A stretch of DNA of 64,000 nucleotides from Hybos culiciformis (Eukaryota; Arthropoda; Insecta; Diptera; Hybotidae). Position 1 is the first letter of the stretch, and each line of letters begins with the position of its first letter. Positions 1 through 13,395 of this stretch are shown in pieces. The position numbers were made by a program, and so were the translations under genes. The stretch lies in assembly GCA_964007475.1 (NCBI GenBank), contig OZ023275.1, positions 24,389,052-24,453,051 on the forward strand, given 5' to 3'. The notes under the pieces are model-generated. The model worked only from the letters and a program-made list of their open reading frames with translations, was not told the origin of the DNA and did not search any database.

Positions 1-2632
1 TATTAATAAATTCTGTGTATGTTCATTTCAGTTCAAAACTTAATAAAATAATTATAATGAATATTAATAAATTCTCAGCTGTCCATTTCAGTTAAAAACT
101 TAATAATTTATGGAAATTAAAACTAAACATTCAATATAGTTCATTGAAAAATTTCCACTAGTTTATTTTGAAAAGTTAGTAAACATAGATGGATATGGGT
201 CCGTGCTTCTTTAATACATAAACAAACATAAACATAAACATAATTTTAACAATAGTGTTGCTTAACGAACAAAATTCTAAAATTCTCAATGAAAAAATTT
301 AACTGAACAAGAAACGAATTTTTTTAACTAACTTGACTTGAAGAGACTAATTTAACAACAATCTGTTAAGTTCAGATTCTGAAAAGAAATGTTTCGCGGA
401 TAAAATAATTGATTAAAAATCGCTTGAATTACATAATATTTTGTCCAAAGTGAATGAATATTGTCCAAAGTGAATTTTATCCATAGCGGATATTGTTTAT
501 ATCGCAATTTGGCCAAATAATTATGGATAAAGAATTTTTGGATAAATAATTTACATGATTTTAAAATATTTGATGATTAAAACAGATGTGATATGTATTT
601 TTGAATTGAATATTTCATAAAAATTATTTTATAATAAATTAATAAAATAAATTAAATTTTTAAAAGCAATTCGTACTTAAAATTTAAATTTATTTCTTTT
701 TAAAAAGTGAAGAAGAATACCACCACTTCTGAAAATACTATTTTCCAATCTTCAAAAAACAGTTAAAAATAAAAAATGCTTTTAAAGAAAATATTTAACA
801 AAAAAAAAAAATTTCAATGTTTTCTTTACTATTAAAAGGTATAAATATTATCGTTAAAAAATAAAAAAAAAAAAATACACATATATGTATATACTCTTTC
901 TAACTAGAAAATAGCATAATTGAATATTTCGCAACAACAAAAAAAAAATATGCTTGCTGTGGGTGAATAATTTTCATTTTAAAAGTATAGAATATTATTT
1001 TTAGATCAATTTTAAGATTCTCACCCACAACTATTACAAAGAGAAGAAACTGACAGACTTCTTAGGGGAATCTAAACAACACATGAAAATGAAGGACTCA
1101 TTGAAATATACATAAAGCATGAATATATCTAAGTTCTAACAAAATAAGATAAAATATATACATGTATACTTAGACAAATATGTTATTTTTATTTTCGCTA
1201 ATTTAATACTGAAACTATACTGAGCATGATTGAATTTCGACCAAGATTTGTTATTTTTGTTTTAAAAAATTCGCTTATGAAGTTCAAAAAGACAACAAAG
1301 ATAAAAATTCAGTTGAAAAAAATAACCAAAATGGGACAATCTGAACAATGCAGCACAGAAATAAAAGTTTTCGCGGCAAAAAAAGGAAAATAAAATTTTA
1401 ATATTTTTAGGAAAAACCACTAATAAAAAAAAATTGTTTTCTTTGAACGTGGGTCGAATCATAATTTATTATAGAACTTTAGCTTTTGATATTTTATTTC
1501 CAAGAAAATACATTATTTAATACACAATTGATATTTACATAAGTAATTTTGTTGTTCAATTTTCATAGGACTATTACTATATAATATTTGTTGATTTAGT
1601 TGAATAAAATATTAAACAAAAATTCATTCCTTTCTTCCACTTTTCAATTTTAAATTAATAAAAACAATAAAAAATTTTAGACAATTTAATATTCAACCAA
1701 GTAAGAATCTAAACATATTGCAGTAAGTATGCCACATTTGTTCACTTTACCGTAAAAATTTACTTAAATCTTATTACGCATTAGATAAAGTGTTAATATT
1801 TCATTTTGTTACAGTTTCTATGAGTATATACATACAAAAATTAATTAGAGCACGTTTTAATGAAAAATTATGTAAATGGGTGTTGTGTACTAATAAATAC
1901 ATATATATTTACTTCTATTTTTCACCTGGAATTACAATATTAATTCTATTTTTTTTTTGTTCTTTTGATGCTCTAGACTAGAGTATCTAATCCAACGTAT
2001 ATTTTTATTGATAAATGTAATATAGGTATAAACAACGTAATTTACAATACTAATAATTGATGCTAGATTATACTAGATTAATAAAAAATTTAACATTAAA
2101 CAAAAATAACATGTGTACATCACAAGATAGTTAATAATAAAAATAATATTAGGTAAAATAAAAATATGGTAAAATAAAAACGAAAATATCAGTTTAGCAA
2201 TAAGTTGTGTTATATAATGGTTGACTCCAATTTTGTAGGAAAGGGCGCCAGTAACAATCCACGAAGACCACAGACAACTCAATTTGGAAAATATTGGAAA
2301 TTTTTTTAAAATATTTTTTAGTTTGAAAGCAGAGAATGCGTAATTTGGGTCTGATGAAAATTACTTAAAATTTTAAGACAAATGGTTAAAATAAATTTAA
2401 TGGGTTTACACACACAAAATATTTTTTAATTTTGCAGAAACTTTTTTGAAATTAATGACATTTCTTTTCAATTCCTGACAATCCAGTTCAATTAAGCAAA
2501 TTCTAGTTGACGCAGCGGGCAAAAAATCGATAATTTTTAATTTTATCCGAAAACTGTGAACATTTATTTATTTTATTATTATTTTATTATTAAATTATTT
2601 TTATTAAATAAATAGATTATATGTATACTTAC
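1..2632. other. Vav intron 2, AT-rich, no exon recognised
   Basis: This stretch lies downstream of the Vav exon 2 donor on the minus strand, so it should be intron 2. I looked for the next Vav exon (the linker and start of the DH domain) and found no convincing one, so it probably lies beyond the left edge. The sequence is AT-rich with poly-A runs. The first ~108 bases hold about 1.8 copies of a diverged 61 bp tandem unit, and a 16 bp direct repeat (ATTGTCCAAAGTGAAT) occurs near 437-475. Confidence 0.6.
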
Positions 2633-5600
2633 GTCAAATTAGGATGAAGTTGTTGTACTTTGCGACATTGTGATAATTTTGCTAAAGTTAATAAAACACG
2701 ATGAAAATTTGTTAAATCATACAACATAGTTGGTTCAAACAAATCCGAATCTCGCAGACCAAAATGATTTTTACATATATTCAAAAATAATTGGATATTT
2801 TGACAGCACAGAAACTACAGACAACAAGAAAAAAAAAAAACATATAAAATAATTTAATTATATAATATAATTAAATTAACTAAATATTATCAATGTTATT
2901 ATCATGATTAACTTATTTTTAAAGATTTTATTGTGAATAAATATAATATTTGTTTTATCAAGTATATAAGTAAGTAGTATCTTTTTTTTTGTATTGCCTC
3001 CGGTAAATAATTAACAATTAAAATAGATAAAAAAATTTCTGGTTACCGAAGTGTAAACACAATCCCCCTTTTTTTTTGTTTCCTTATATTAAAGAAAATA
3101 AATGACAAAAAAAAAATATAAACTTTTATTAACACATTAAATTTTATTTTTATTCTTTTATAGTCAGAGCGGTTGAAAAAAAGGAAACAATCCTAAAACA
3201 ACTGATTTAACATTTATTACATGAGAGTACGTGTGACATAATAGAAATACAAATAACACTAAATAATAAACTTCTGAAATCGAGTTTGCCCTTTTCAGAA
3301 TTGTATGAACTTTAATACTCCTATGAGTCCCTTTTTATTGTTCTATTGAACTTGAATTCTGTGCCTATTCTATTGAATTCGAATGCAATACCTTTAATTA
3401 TTGTTATACCTGCCCACAATTGGTTTCTGTAAATATAATATTAAATCAACTTTATCTATACTACTTATAAAGTTTAGAAAAAAATTAAAATCTCAAAAAA
3501 GGCTTTGATATTCAAGATCAGAGTAAATTTTGATTTGATTAAATTCGAGTTTTCAAAGCCTCATATACTTGCAATATACCTAATTAAAAGAATTTTTTAG
3601 TTCATATCTTCCAGTAGCATTAACAGCGAATTCACAAAAACTCGAAACATATTTTTGAATTTTATGCCAAAAAAAAGAAAAAACTTTAGACAGGAACATG
3701 CTAAGTATATTTCAATTCTTATATACTTATTATCTTTTATTTCGATTCAAAAAAATAAACTTTCCAAGTTTCTGTCAATTTTTACCAAAATATTAAATAA
3801 ATTATTTAAAAGAATGAATTTTTATCTAACTTTAAAAACTTTTATAAAGAAAACAAAACAAATTAAATTTATGTTTAAAAAATTCAAAAATATTTTTTTT
3901 TAAGTACATATGTAAGTATTTCCCAAAAAATTATGCTATAATTTTATGCTCAATAATTTTTTTTATATAAAGAATGACCAGAAGCATAACTAAAAGCAGT
4001 GTTTTTAAATACTTACGGATACGATAGATAAGTACTTAGTACGGATAGATAAGTAGTTAGTAACACCATTTTAATTTAATTTAATTGCTTTACATCTTAC
4101 TAAAATGTTTTAGGAACAGACAAATTCTAAAAATTTTATGAATTTTTTTTTGTTCAAAATTATTATTTCTTATTACCTAATAATTTTCTTGGAAAATAAA
4201 TCATAATAACATCATAGTACATCATACCTACCCTAAAATCAACCCAAAAATTTAATTTGTCACATTTTCAGGAAATTTCTTTAAAAAATTGTAATAACAC
4301 ATATTCAACATAAAATTAGGAAAATTTGATTTCCATTTTCCCGCCTGTTAAATATGAATAGTTATAGGGTATAGAACCTCTCTAACTTCTACTCTCAAAT
4401 AGGGTGGTTACTATATTTGTCAAATAGAAGACATTTTTAGTTTTTGTTAAATATCTCGAAAACGGTGCGTTTTATGGCTTTTTTGAGATTGGTCCAACCT
4501 ATGGTGACGATGAATCCAACTTTTGATTATCTATTCAACAAGCCATAGAGCTTGAAAAACTATCAAAGGGTTACTTAGATATTGAACTTTGTATGAATAT
4601 TTGCTCAATTTTTTTTTGTCACAATTATCAAATTTTAAAATTTGTAAAAACTGAGGTTTTTAGTTAAAAAATGAATGAAATATTGTCTGAGATATCAAGG
4701 TAACTAATTTATAAAGGTATCTGAGTTCTAGAGGCACGTTTTCATTAAAATATGAGCGGCCATAAGTATTTCTAAAAACTTCGTAAAAATTAAGAAATTT
4801 TATCAACTAATTTGTTTAGATTTTTCTGATATCATGCTGATAACGTGATAACAAACTTTTTTTTGTTATTTTTGTTTGAGCAAAACTTCAAAATTTAATA
4901 AATCTTTACCGAAGTCTGTACTAATAAGAAATTCATTAAGTTTTTATAAAAATCATCAATTTTAAAACTTTTTTCTTTTTTTTTGTACTTTGAATTTATT
5001 CTTTTATATAAAATGACAAAATTGTTTCCACGAAATAAGTCCTGCTTATGTTTTGTTATTTATTTTCCTCATTTTTTTATTTATGTTTCCACAATAAATC
5101 ATGATTTCGCATAAAATTTTTATCTTTTCTTATGTACTTATATTTTTTTTTAATTTTACCTACGTTATTTATGATAATTTATTTAAAAAAATATTTTTTG
5201 GCAACACATATAATATTATGTTCTCAGATTTTATTAAAAACTGATTGTTGTACTTGTTGAGGCTCATTTTACAGGTTCACGTTCAGTGTAATAAAAATAT
5301 TAAATATTTCTATTAGCCCTCTGCCTCAAGAATAAGTTTAATTAAAAGTACTTACCAAATAAAAAATTAAATTTTTTTAAAAAGAAATACATACTTAATA
5401 GTTCGAGGGCGAACTTGAATCTAACGTAAATGTCTATGACACTTTTATTACAAAATTTTGAAATAGTTTTTCAGATATTTGAATCTTTTAAAATATTTCC
5501 AAATATTGTACTTAAGAAAATGTAAATAGTAATTCAAAATTTTTGCTATGCACTTCTTCTCATTTTACATAGTTCTATGAGCCTCTTGTTATCGATAGCA

Positions 5601-8600
5601 CAACAGGTTAAATCATTAAATCTGTATTGGTTGAAGGTTGATATCAATTAAGTTTCATTTTCGAAATGTATCTAATTATACTTGTAGTGTCTATAAATTA
5701 CAGTTTTTGGATAACTTAGTACTTTTATTGGAAAAATAAAAAGAAAGCAATTAATAGTATTAGAATGTTGTGGCCACAACCAATAACGTAAATATTATAA
5801 ATTATCATAAATTCATTACTTTTCAAGATAAATATTGTAAATTTCTCGGTAAATACTGCCCAAAAATAATTTACATCCATATTTTATGTACCTAACCTCT
5901 AAGAGAGCAATGGATTATTTTTAATATTTTATGGTTGGGAATACTTATCTACCTCTGAAAGAATAACTGGCAACTGCTGATTTTAATCTCAATTGGAAAA
6001 TACTTAGTTGAATTAACCAAGAACAAACATTTAATATTAAATATTATTTTTAATCAAAATAGGTAAGGTTACCTTTGGATTGCAAAATTTTTAGGATCAA
6101 AGGATCCGCATGACATATACTTAATAATTTTAAGTCATTAACTAAAATATAACATTATTTTGATACTCTGTTCATCTTTTTGTTGGTTTTTAACACCCAT
6201 CATTCTTATATTGAACTTGTTTTTACACCAATTAAAGTACATTGATTGATGAAGTGTCATAAAACATGACGTTAGGGACATAAAATTAATGAACTAAGTA
6301 AATATCAATTTATTTTTTTTAATATTCGGTTATAAAATAAAAACACTTATGTTAACTATGACATGGGAAATGAAAATAAAGATTATTAATTAGTTTTATA
6401 CACACGAAAGGCTTTGAAATTTTAATCCTGTCAAAAATTTGAAATAGTAATACTATTAAGTACTTATTTAACACATTACTAACAATAATTTATTATCAAA
6501 CTTTCATTACAGAAATTACAACATAAGTATCAATTATTATTAAATTTCTAGAAAAAATGTTAGCCTTGAAAATTTGTTCAAAATTTTGTTTTAACATTTG
6601 ATTTAACTCTAACTACAACTATCTATTATTGCGCAACAAAGATATTTTAAATAATGAAAAGAAACATAATTTTCAATACATTCACTTTATCTTCGTACTT
6701 TATTTTTTCAATTTTACTTATGAATGAAAGAGGCATAATAGAATTTAAAAAAAAAAAACAACAAGAAAGCATTAAAAACGGAAGGAAATTATTACATGAA
6801 TGTATTATATATTATATGAATATTTTAATGTAAGTATGTAAGTATAAACTATGACATTTATAAATTCTTTAAGAATAAAAATAAATGAAATTTATATTTT
6901 GATGAATTCGAAAGAATTAGAAAATTTACGAATAAAAATGTAATAAATATGATTTCTATCATTAATTTAATTTTACTGTAGTGTACATAAATTTGAATTT
7001 GATATAATTGTTTTAAACAAAAATCCGTGATAGAGACGAGTTGAAGATAATTTATGTTACTAGGTATATTTTTTAAATTCAATGAAAACTGCCTTCATTT
7101 GACAGTTCTGTTTAGTCGTTTTTGTTTAATTTTGTACATTCAGTTTTGCTTTGTAAATTTAGTAGAAGAAACATAAATATACCTGAAAATAAAACAAAAT
7201 ACCTTAAAATACAAGAGAAACTATTTTATGATCATGTTACAATTTTTTTTTTTTTGGCACACTTCTTCATTCATCAGGAAGAATGGAATAAATTAAATAG
7301 AGACAGCTTATCCCTCTTTTCATGTTATTTTTCTTTTTTATCTTTTTTTAATTCAACTTTTATATGAAATAAAAATGACAAAAATTAAATAGTAAAAATA
7401 AAAAAAACAAACCCTCTTGACCCGATAAAGTTATCTTTTAACATTATTATATCTGTTATTTTTTTTTTCCTTTCATGGTCACATAAACTATTTTATACTA
7501 TATACTTATACTTTGGATGGCATATAAATTTACACTTAGTCATATACTTACTTAATATTATTGTAACTAATTTTAGTAAAAACGTTTTACCAAATCGATT
7601 TTATTCGTTGTTCGTTGTAAGTACAATGATGATTTGATAACTAATCAAATGAATATCAGATCAGGTGAAAAAAATTAAATTAAAAGAAACTTATGATTAT
7701 AATTTAGTGACAACCATTAATGTATTATTTCACAATTTTACACTAAACCAAGCACATAATTTGAATCATAATTGGAACTTTAATTTATATTGAATTATTA
7801 TATAAGTACTTATTATGAATTTAATATTGTTCTAACGTAACTAAGCTCTTTCGAATAATTATTTTTTTAATGAAATACCTATAGAAAATCTCAATTAATT
7901 TTTTCTTTTTCGTTGTGGGGTGTTTAAGAATTACACGGATGTATAATTTTCGAATTTTGTTTGTTCAAATTTTAGAATTGAGTTAGAAAGAACTGTAACC
8001 AGTTAAAGTACATAATTTGGATCTATGGAACTATTTTTAGAACTGGTTAGATGACTGATTCGTTAGTGTTTGTTAGGTTTACAGCAGTGCAGGTGTAAGT
8101 ATATAACAATGTGCAAAACACCGACTGTTTTTGTACCATTTTTCTGCACACTTCAAGTGTCAGTATTAAATCATTTTGACAAATTCTTTTTCAATGAAAT
8201 AAAATCCATTGTAAATATTTTGCACTTACTTGCTTATCCAACATACATGGTACACTTAATATTTTCATTTTTAACGTCTACGGTAACGAACATAATATAA
8301 TGTATTTTTATTAAATGAAAGTGCCATCATTTATAAATAATAAAATTAGGTAAGTAAGCACATATGAAAATAAAACATTTTGTAAATAAAATGGTTGTCT
8401 TACGCTTTTGCGAATATCATGCAATAAAAAACAATTTTTTTTTTTTTTTTTGTAATTGAAATTTGATATTATGCTATTCTTTAAAAAAAAAATTTATATT
8501 CACACTAAGAACTGCTGTGGTTATTATATTTTAATAACACTACCCCTACCGTTTTCATATTTAGTAAGTATCTAAGTATTTGTTGTTTTTTTGTTGCTAA

Positions 8601-10424
8601 AAAGTATTTGATGGTATTTGACCTGTCCGCCTAAGTGGAAAAATATTTTGATATATTTTCCTGTAATGTTATAATACATAATAAACAATGTAAAAAGCAT
8701 GTCAAATTATATACTTATTTACTTATTGATTTTAATAAAAATTAATGGTATTACGAAACAGATATCTACTTACTTATTTGAACAAATTTGAAGAGGATTT
8801 TCTTTTCAATGTCAAATAAGAATTTTTTGTGTTTTAGTTATTTCTCTAAATAACATAAAAAAAAAAGTTTTATAAATAATTTCTGTACAAATTTTCATCA
8901 GGATATCCGTAGTTGAAAAATAAAAGAGTTTGATTTAATATACCTTACAAGTGACTGCTATAATCTCATTACTTACATATTTAATTACTTACAGTCTTAA
9001 ACAGATTTTAATAAAATAGAATTGATTGTGTTGTACGTATATTCATTGTTTGTTAACAGAATTTATTTGAACATTATTATTGCAGTAAGAAGTGCTATAC
9101 ACACCAAAAATACCAAAACACTTTATTTTCATGAATTGGCAATTTAATAAATGGAAAACAAATATTTTTTCCTCAATGTTTTTTTACGTACATTAATAAA
9201 ATCATTGCGAAAAGAAAATTTTATTCATATTTTTTATGATCTAAGTATTTATTTTGAAGGTATGATATCTTTATGTTATTTTCTTCTTCTGATAAATTAA
9301 AAAAAAAAAGGAAAAAATAGGATTTAAAATTTTTTATTATTTCATTATGATTTTATGTTAATATACTTATGCATACTTAATGTGATTTGTGATTTAGAAA
9401 AATGCAATTCTTATCAGCCCTGTTATCAACCAACTTAGAGTTAACTTTGTTTTTTTCCTGTTTTTAATTTTATATGACGAATCGAATATAAATCTTTCGT
9501 TGAAGGCTGAAACAAACTTTAGAGTGTTTACAACTTCGTACCTAATAAAAACACTTTTATCAAAAATTGAAAAAGTAAAGCATAATTTTAAGAATAAATA
9601 GTTAAGTATTTATGGCCAACAAATATATCGGTTCAGGAACCATAATTCCAATTCCAAGTTATAAAATTCGGAACCAATTTCTCTGATGTTTGAAGCAACC
9701 GAACTAATTTAAAAGAGTCTAAATAGAGATAACTGGCCAAAACATTAACTTACCATTATAAGCACTAATTTTTCAAATCAGATTATAAAGAAAATTAATA
9801 AACAAAAAAACACACATATATTTTCTTTCAAATTGAATTATTATAGATTTTTTTATTTTGCGGCTTAACGTTATCAAAGATATCTACTTTTTAGGTAAAT
9901 TTTTTTTTAATATGAGTATTTTCATAATAATTATTAAATTTCTAGCTAAAGCTAAACACTATCTCATTTTTAATGTGAAATACTTTTAGGCGTAAATATT
10001 GATATTTTGATAGGCTTCGTTTCAAATACTATTATCACTTAATATGTGCCTATGAAAGCAAAATTCTATATTTTTTCATAAGTTCTTCCATCAATAGTTA
10101 GATTTTTTTAAACTTCAGCTTTGTTAAATAATGATTTCTCGATCTTTGATAAAACAAAATACTTATTTATGCTTTTGAATTGATTGAACATCAACCACAT
10201 TTATTTACCTGAGCCATTTGGGGTTTCCTGTGAAAGTCTCTGAAATCTAATGCACTTGAGTCCAAAAATGTAAGCAAATTACATAATAATACACCATCAC
10301 GTAAAGTTAACGCTAGAACTTTGACCTCTGAATCAGCTAAATTTGCTTTATGATCACTAGGGATAACTTTGCAACGTGTTAGCCAAGCAGATGCCTCACG
10401 CCACAAATCATCAGCCATCGCCAT
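2633..10424 (-). CDS. Vav-family guanine nucleotide exchange factor, 5' part (calponin-homology domain)
   Basis: Vav proteins are Rho/Rac exchange factors that act below receptor tyrosine kinases at the membrane. Two exons are visible. Exon 1 is 10209-10424 (72 codons, from the only sensible ATG, MAMADDLWREASAWL) and exon 2 is 2633-2814 (60 codons plus 2 bases). The splice joins ...RKPQMAQ to FLCCQNIQLFLNICK in phase 0, which is the conserved junction inside the N-terminal calponin-homology domain. Further matches are LTLRDGVLLCNLL and DLFEPTMLYDL. Both introns have GT-AG ends (GTAAAT...CTGTAG; donor GTAAGT after exon 2). The DH, PH, C1, SH3 and SH2 parts must lie beyond the left edge. The 7.4 kb first intron is the largest unbroken non-coding stretch in the window. 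I am confident of the family; the exact orthologue and the 5' UTR are inferred. Confidence 0.9.
2815..10208. other. Vav intron 1 (7.4 kb), AT-rich, no gene seen
   Basis: This is the intron between the two Vav exons. No open frame here resembles a protein family on either strand; the short open frames are rich in Phe, Ile, Lys and Asn, as expected by chance in such DNA. Poly-A/T runs and short near-tandem repeats (for example GGATAGATAAGTA at about 4030-4060) occur. A less AT-biased patch at about 4380-4800 may be an old repeat copy. Confidence 0.7.
4380..4830. repeat. Possible old dispersed repeat copy
   Basis: This patch stands out from the surrounding poly-A/T-rich intron. It has a more even base composition and a phrase, ATATCTCGAAAACGGTGCG, that loosely resembles the TATCTCCGAAACGGGGCCC phrase in the palindrome at 11847-12400. 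I see no terminal repeats or coding potential. Without a genome-wide search I can only say that it looks like a degraded interspersed repeat. Confidence 0.25.
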
Positions 10425-11846
10425 ATTTTTATTAGTTTTTTTTTTTCGCTAATTACTTTTTTTTTTTTTTATTATTTTAAATTTTCGTTTAATTTTTTTA
10501 ATTTTATTTAATAAGTTTTTTTTTTTGAATTTTCCTCATTTACCTACTTAACTTGTCTTTTGTGTGTTGAACAAAATTTAGTTAGGTACTTAGGAAATTA
10601 GTTTTAAGTAAATACCGAGGTAGATACTATTACTCAGAAATATTGTGAAATTTATATTTATTTCACCGCCGCCACCTGTTGACTACTTTACGATAAAAAT
10701 ATTTTAATCAAAATCTTTATGAAAAACTTTTATTTACTTATTGGTTAAAATTCCTATGCAGACAAATTTTCTATTCAGATAAAATTCCGAATGTCATACA
10801 AACTAGTGGCAGATCATTTTTCGAAAAATAACAAGAAATAAACATGATAACAAAGCGACGGTAGAATAATATGCTTAAGACCATAATTAAATTAAAAACT
10901 CAATATGATCAAATCAAATATTTAATCTTCTTAGGTAGGGAAGGTATATGATAAAAACAAAAATTTAAAAATCCAGATTATCAATTCAATGAAATTTTTG
11001 ATAGCCAAAGCCAATGACTATATACTTAAACATAGGTAACCTACTTACATACAGCATCTATCTTTTAAAGAAAATAAGCTCTATTAATTTTGACATCAGT
11101 ATAAAAAATTAAAAAAGTATTATAACTAAGTACTTAGTCTTCTACTATATAGGAAGGTATAGTAAAACTTCTTATTTCCTTTTCTCTCCGATATCCAGTA
11201 AGTAACCTAAAAAAAAAAACACCACTACGATTCATCATCACTATTAGGGCGTAAGGTCAAAATCTCATATGTTTTTGGAACTTCCGCCTTCGTCGATTAA
11301 ACATAACCAATAGGAAATAAAAAACAAATTGTTTAAAAGAAAACAAGCATTGCTGCTGACGACGGGCGGAAATTAAAAAAAAAAAAAAAATTAAAATAAA
11401 AAATTTATATAAAATTAAATATTGTTTACTTAATTAATTTTTTTATTTATAGGTAAGGAATTTTTTGCATTTGTTTGTTTATTCAAATAAAATTTATTTT
11501 TCATACTTTAATTAATTTACAAAAAAAAACAAAAATTTGTTTAACATATTTTTGACACTTTATTGCCTAAAAAAAATAAATAAATAGCACTTTTTATTTA
11601 CTTTTTTTTTTGTCGATTTGATTCACGAAGTTTTTTTTTGGAAATTTAAGTTTGGTGGTGGTGGACGGTGATGATGGTGATTCTAATTCTCGTATTTGGA
11701 AGGAAATTCTGAAGAAAAAATGTCTGGCTGGACTGGGAGAATAGTTTTATTTTCTATTAAAAAAAAATTTTTTTTTTTTTTACAAATATTCTGGAATGGG
11801 ATGGGACAATGAGTGAAAAGAAAATAAAAAAAAAAATGGTGTAATT
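10425..11846. other. Upstream region of Vav
   Basis: This is about 1.4 kb of AT-rich DNA 5' of the Vav start codon. It should hold the Vav promoter and 5' UTR, but I recognise no core promoter motif. Poly-T blocks lie directly upstream of the ATG. A less AT-rich segment at about 11220-11380, and a GGTGGTGGTGGACGG-type stretch near 11655, could be part of the promoter or 5' UTR. Confidence 0.4.
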
Positions 11847-12400
11847 GCCGTTTCCTTGAAATTGTCAGAATGGCCTGAAACTTGGAGGGGGGGTAGAGGC
11901 GGTGCCCAAACTTCCAAAACTGAAATCAGTTTTTGGGGCTCGGGCCCCGTTTCGGAGATAGAGCCCCCCGAAGTTTTCATACATTTTTGTATGGGAAATT
12001 TTTTTTTTTGGCCGATTGGCCCTATTTTTGGGAAAAGGGTAAAGGGGGTGCCCCAAAACAAGAAGGGAGGGTGGGGGGCGGCGGGCGGGCGGTCTGGTGG
12101 TTGGTCAGTGGGATTTGCGGCTGGCGCCGCAAATCCCACTGACCAACCACCAGACCGCCCGCCCGCCGCCCCCCACCCTCCCTTCTTGTTTTGGGGTACC
12201 CCTACGCTCTCTACAAAAAAAATGGGGCAAATCGAGCAAAAAAAAAAAATTGCCCATACAAAATGTATGAAAACTTTGGGGGGCTCTATCTCCGAAACGG
12301 GGCCCGAGCCCCAAAAACTGATTTCAGTTTTGGAAGTTTGGGCACCGCCTCTACCCCCCCTCCAAGTTTCAGGCCATTCTGACAATTTCAAGGAAACGGC
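11847..12400. repeat. GC-rich near-perfect palindrome (foldback element)
   Basis: The left arm (11847-12123) pairs with the right arm (12124-12400) around a centre at 12123/12124. Paired ends at 11847 and 12400 both begin GCCGTTTCC when read inward. The outer ~135 bases of each arm and the inner ~75 bases are almost identical. A ~60-base middle part (about 11985-12045 against its mirror) has diverged. Nothing separates the arms except a 4-base loop (TGGC) between GGATTTGCGGC and its complement. GC content is far above the surroundings. Long open frames occur on both strands, but they arise from the symmetry and GC content and resemble no protein I know. It is best described as a foldback or MITE-like element; no clear target-site duplication is visible. 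Confidence 0.9.
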
Positions 12401-13395
12401 ACTTTAGCCAAAAAAATTTATGATTTTTTTTTTGAAAACAAGAAAATTTCTCGTTAAAAATTACAATTTTTTTTTTTTGTGGTTTTTTTAATTTCATTGC
12501 ATTGTAAATTTGTAAATTGTAATTTTTTTTTTTTTTTTTATATTTAATTAAATATTTTTGTATTTTTTTTTTTTTATTATTTTTTAATCAATCATCTTTA
12601 GTTAGATTATTAGATATCAATTTTAAATTATTTTTATTAAAATAAAAAAAAATTAGTTATTAAAATAATTTTCCGCGAACACGAATTAATTTCGTACAAA
12701 TCTAATTTCATTTTGATTTTCTTTTGTTGACAATTGACATTGTAGTAAAATGTAAGTTTTTTCTTATTTTTCTGTTTAGCAGCTGATAGTTTTTTGCTGA
12801 ATATAATTTTAGAGTTGCCATTTAATTTGAAACGAATAAGTGGCTAAAGTTAGCTGATGCAAAAAAAAAGCCCAACCTGTTAAGGTAGTTTCACTTGTTT
12901 AAATGCCCTAATAGTGCCCCTCCTCCTTTGTATAATCAAAAATTCTATCGACAGTACGAGTATAAAAAGTCTTACGAATAAATGGATCTATGGAAAGTAG
13001 AAATCATTTAACATTATTAATCTATTTTCAGTTATTTGTGATGTTAAAATAATGCATGGAAATATTTTTACATAGATAACAACTGCAATAATGTGCTACA
13101 ATGGATATGGTACTTCGCTGACCAAGGAAATTTTTTCAACTTCCTTAAATCATAATATTCTGAAATTTTATTTTAACGAAATTCAATAAATATTTTTTTT
13201 TTATTTTATTTTTGGAAAACTTTATTAACTTATTACTCCAAAGAAAACTTTTTATAAACATTTAGTTTAAAATAAAAAAAGCAAAAGAAAAAAAATTCGT
13301 ATTATATTTTTTTCAAACTCCATAATAATAATATGAATATTAATGAATAATAATGTGAATAATAATGAATAATAATGTTAATTGAGGTTCTTTCT
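12401..13395. other. Intergenic DNA between palindrome and LAMTOR5
   Basis: AT-rich sequence with very long poly-T and poly-A blocks at 12410-12660, then ordinary sequence up to the LAMTOR5 stop codon. TTTATT (AATAAA on the minus strand) at 13205-13210 is a plausible LAMTOR5 polyadenylation signal. No gene is seen. Confidence 0.5.

Noticed and set aside
3655..3903. 82-codon Lys/Phe-rich open frame in Vav intron 1
   Set aside because: It lacks any recognisable motif, lies within an intron and has the amino-acid bias expected from poly-A/T DNA.
11780..12407. Open frames of 183 and 203 codons on both strands over the palindrome
   Set aside because: They mirror each other because the DNA is an inverted repeat, have Gly/Pro-rich, GC-driven composition, no recognisable domain and no splice context. 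They are not genes.
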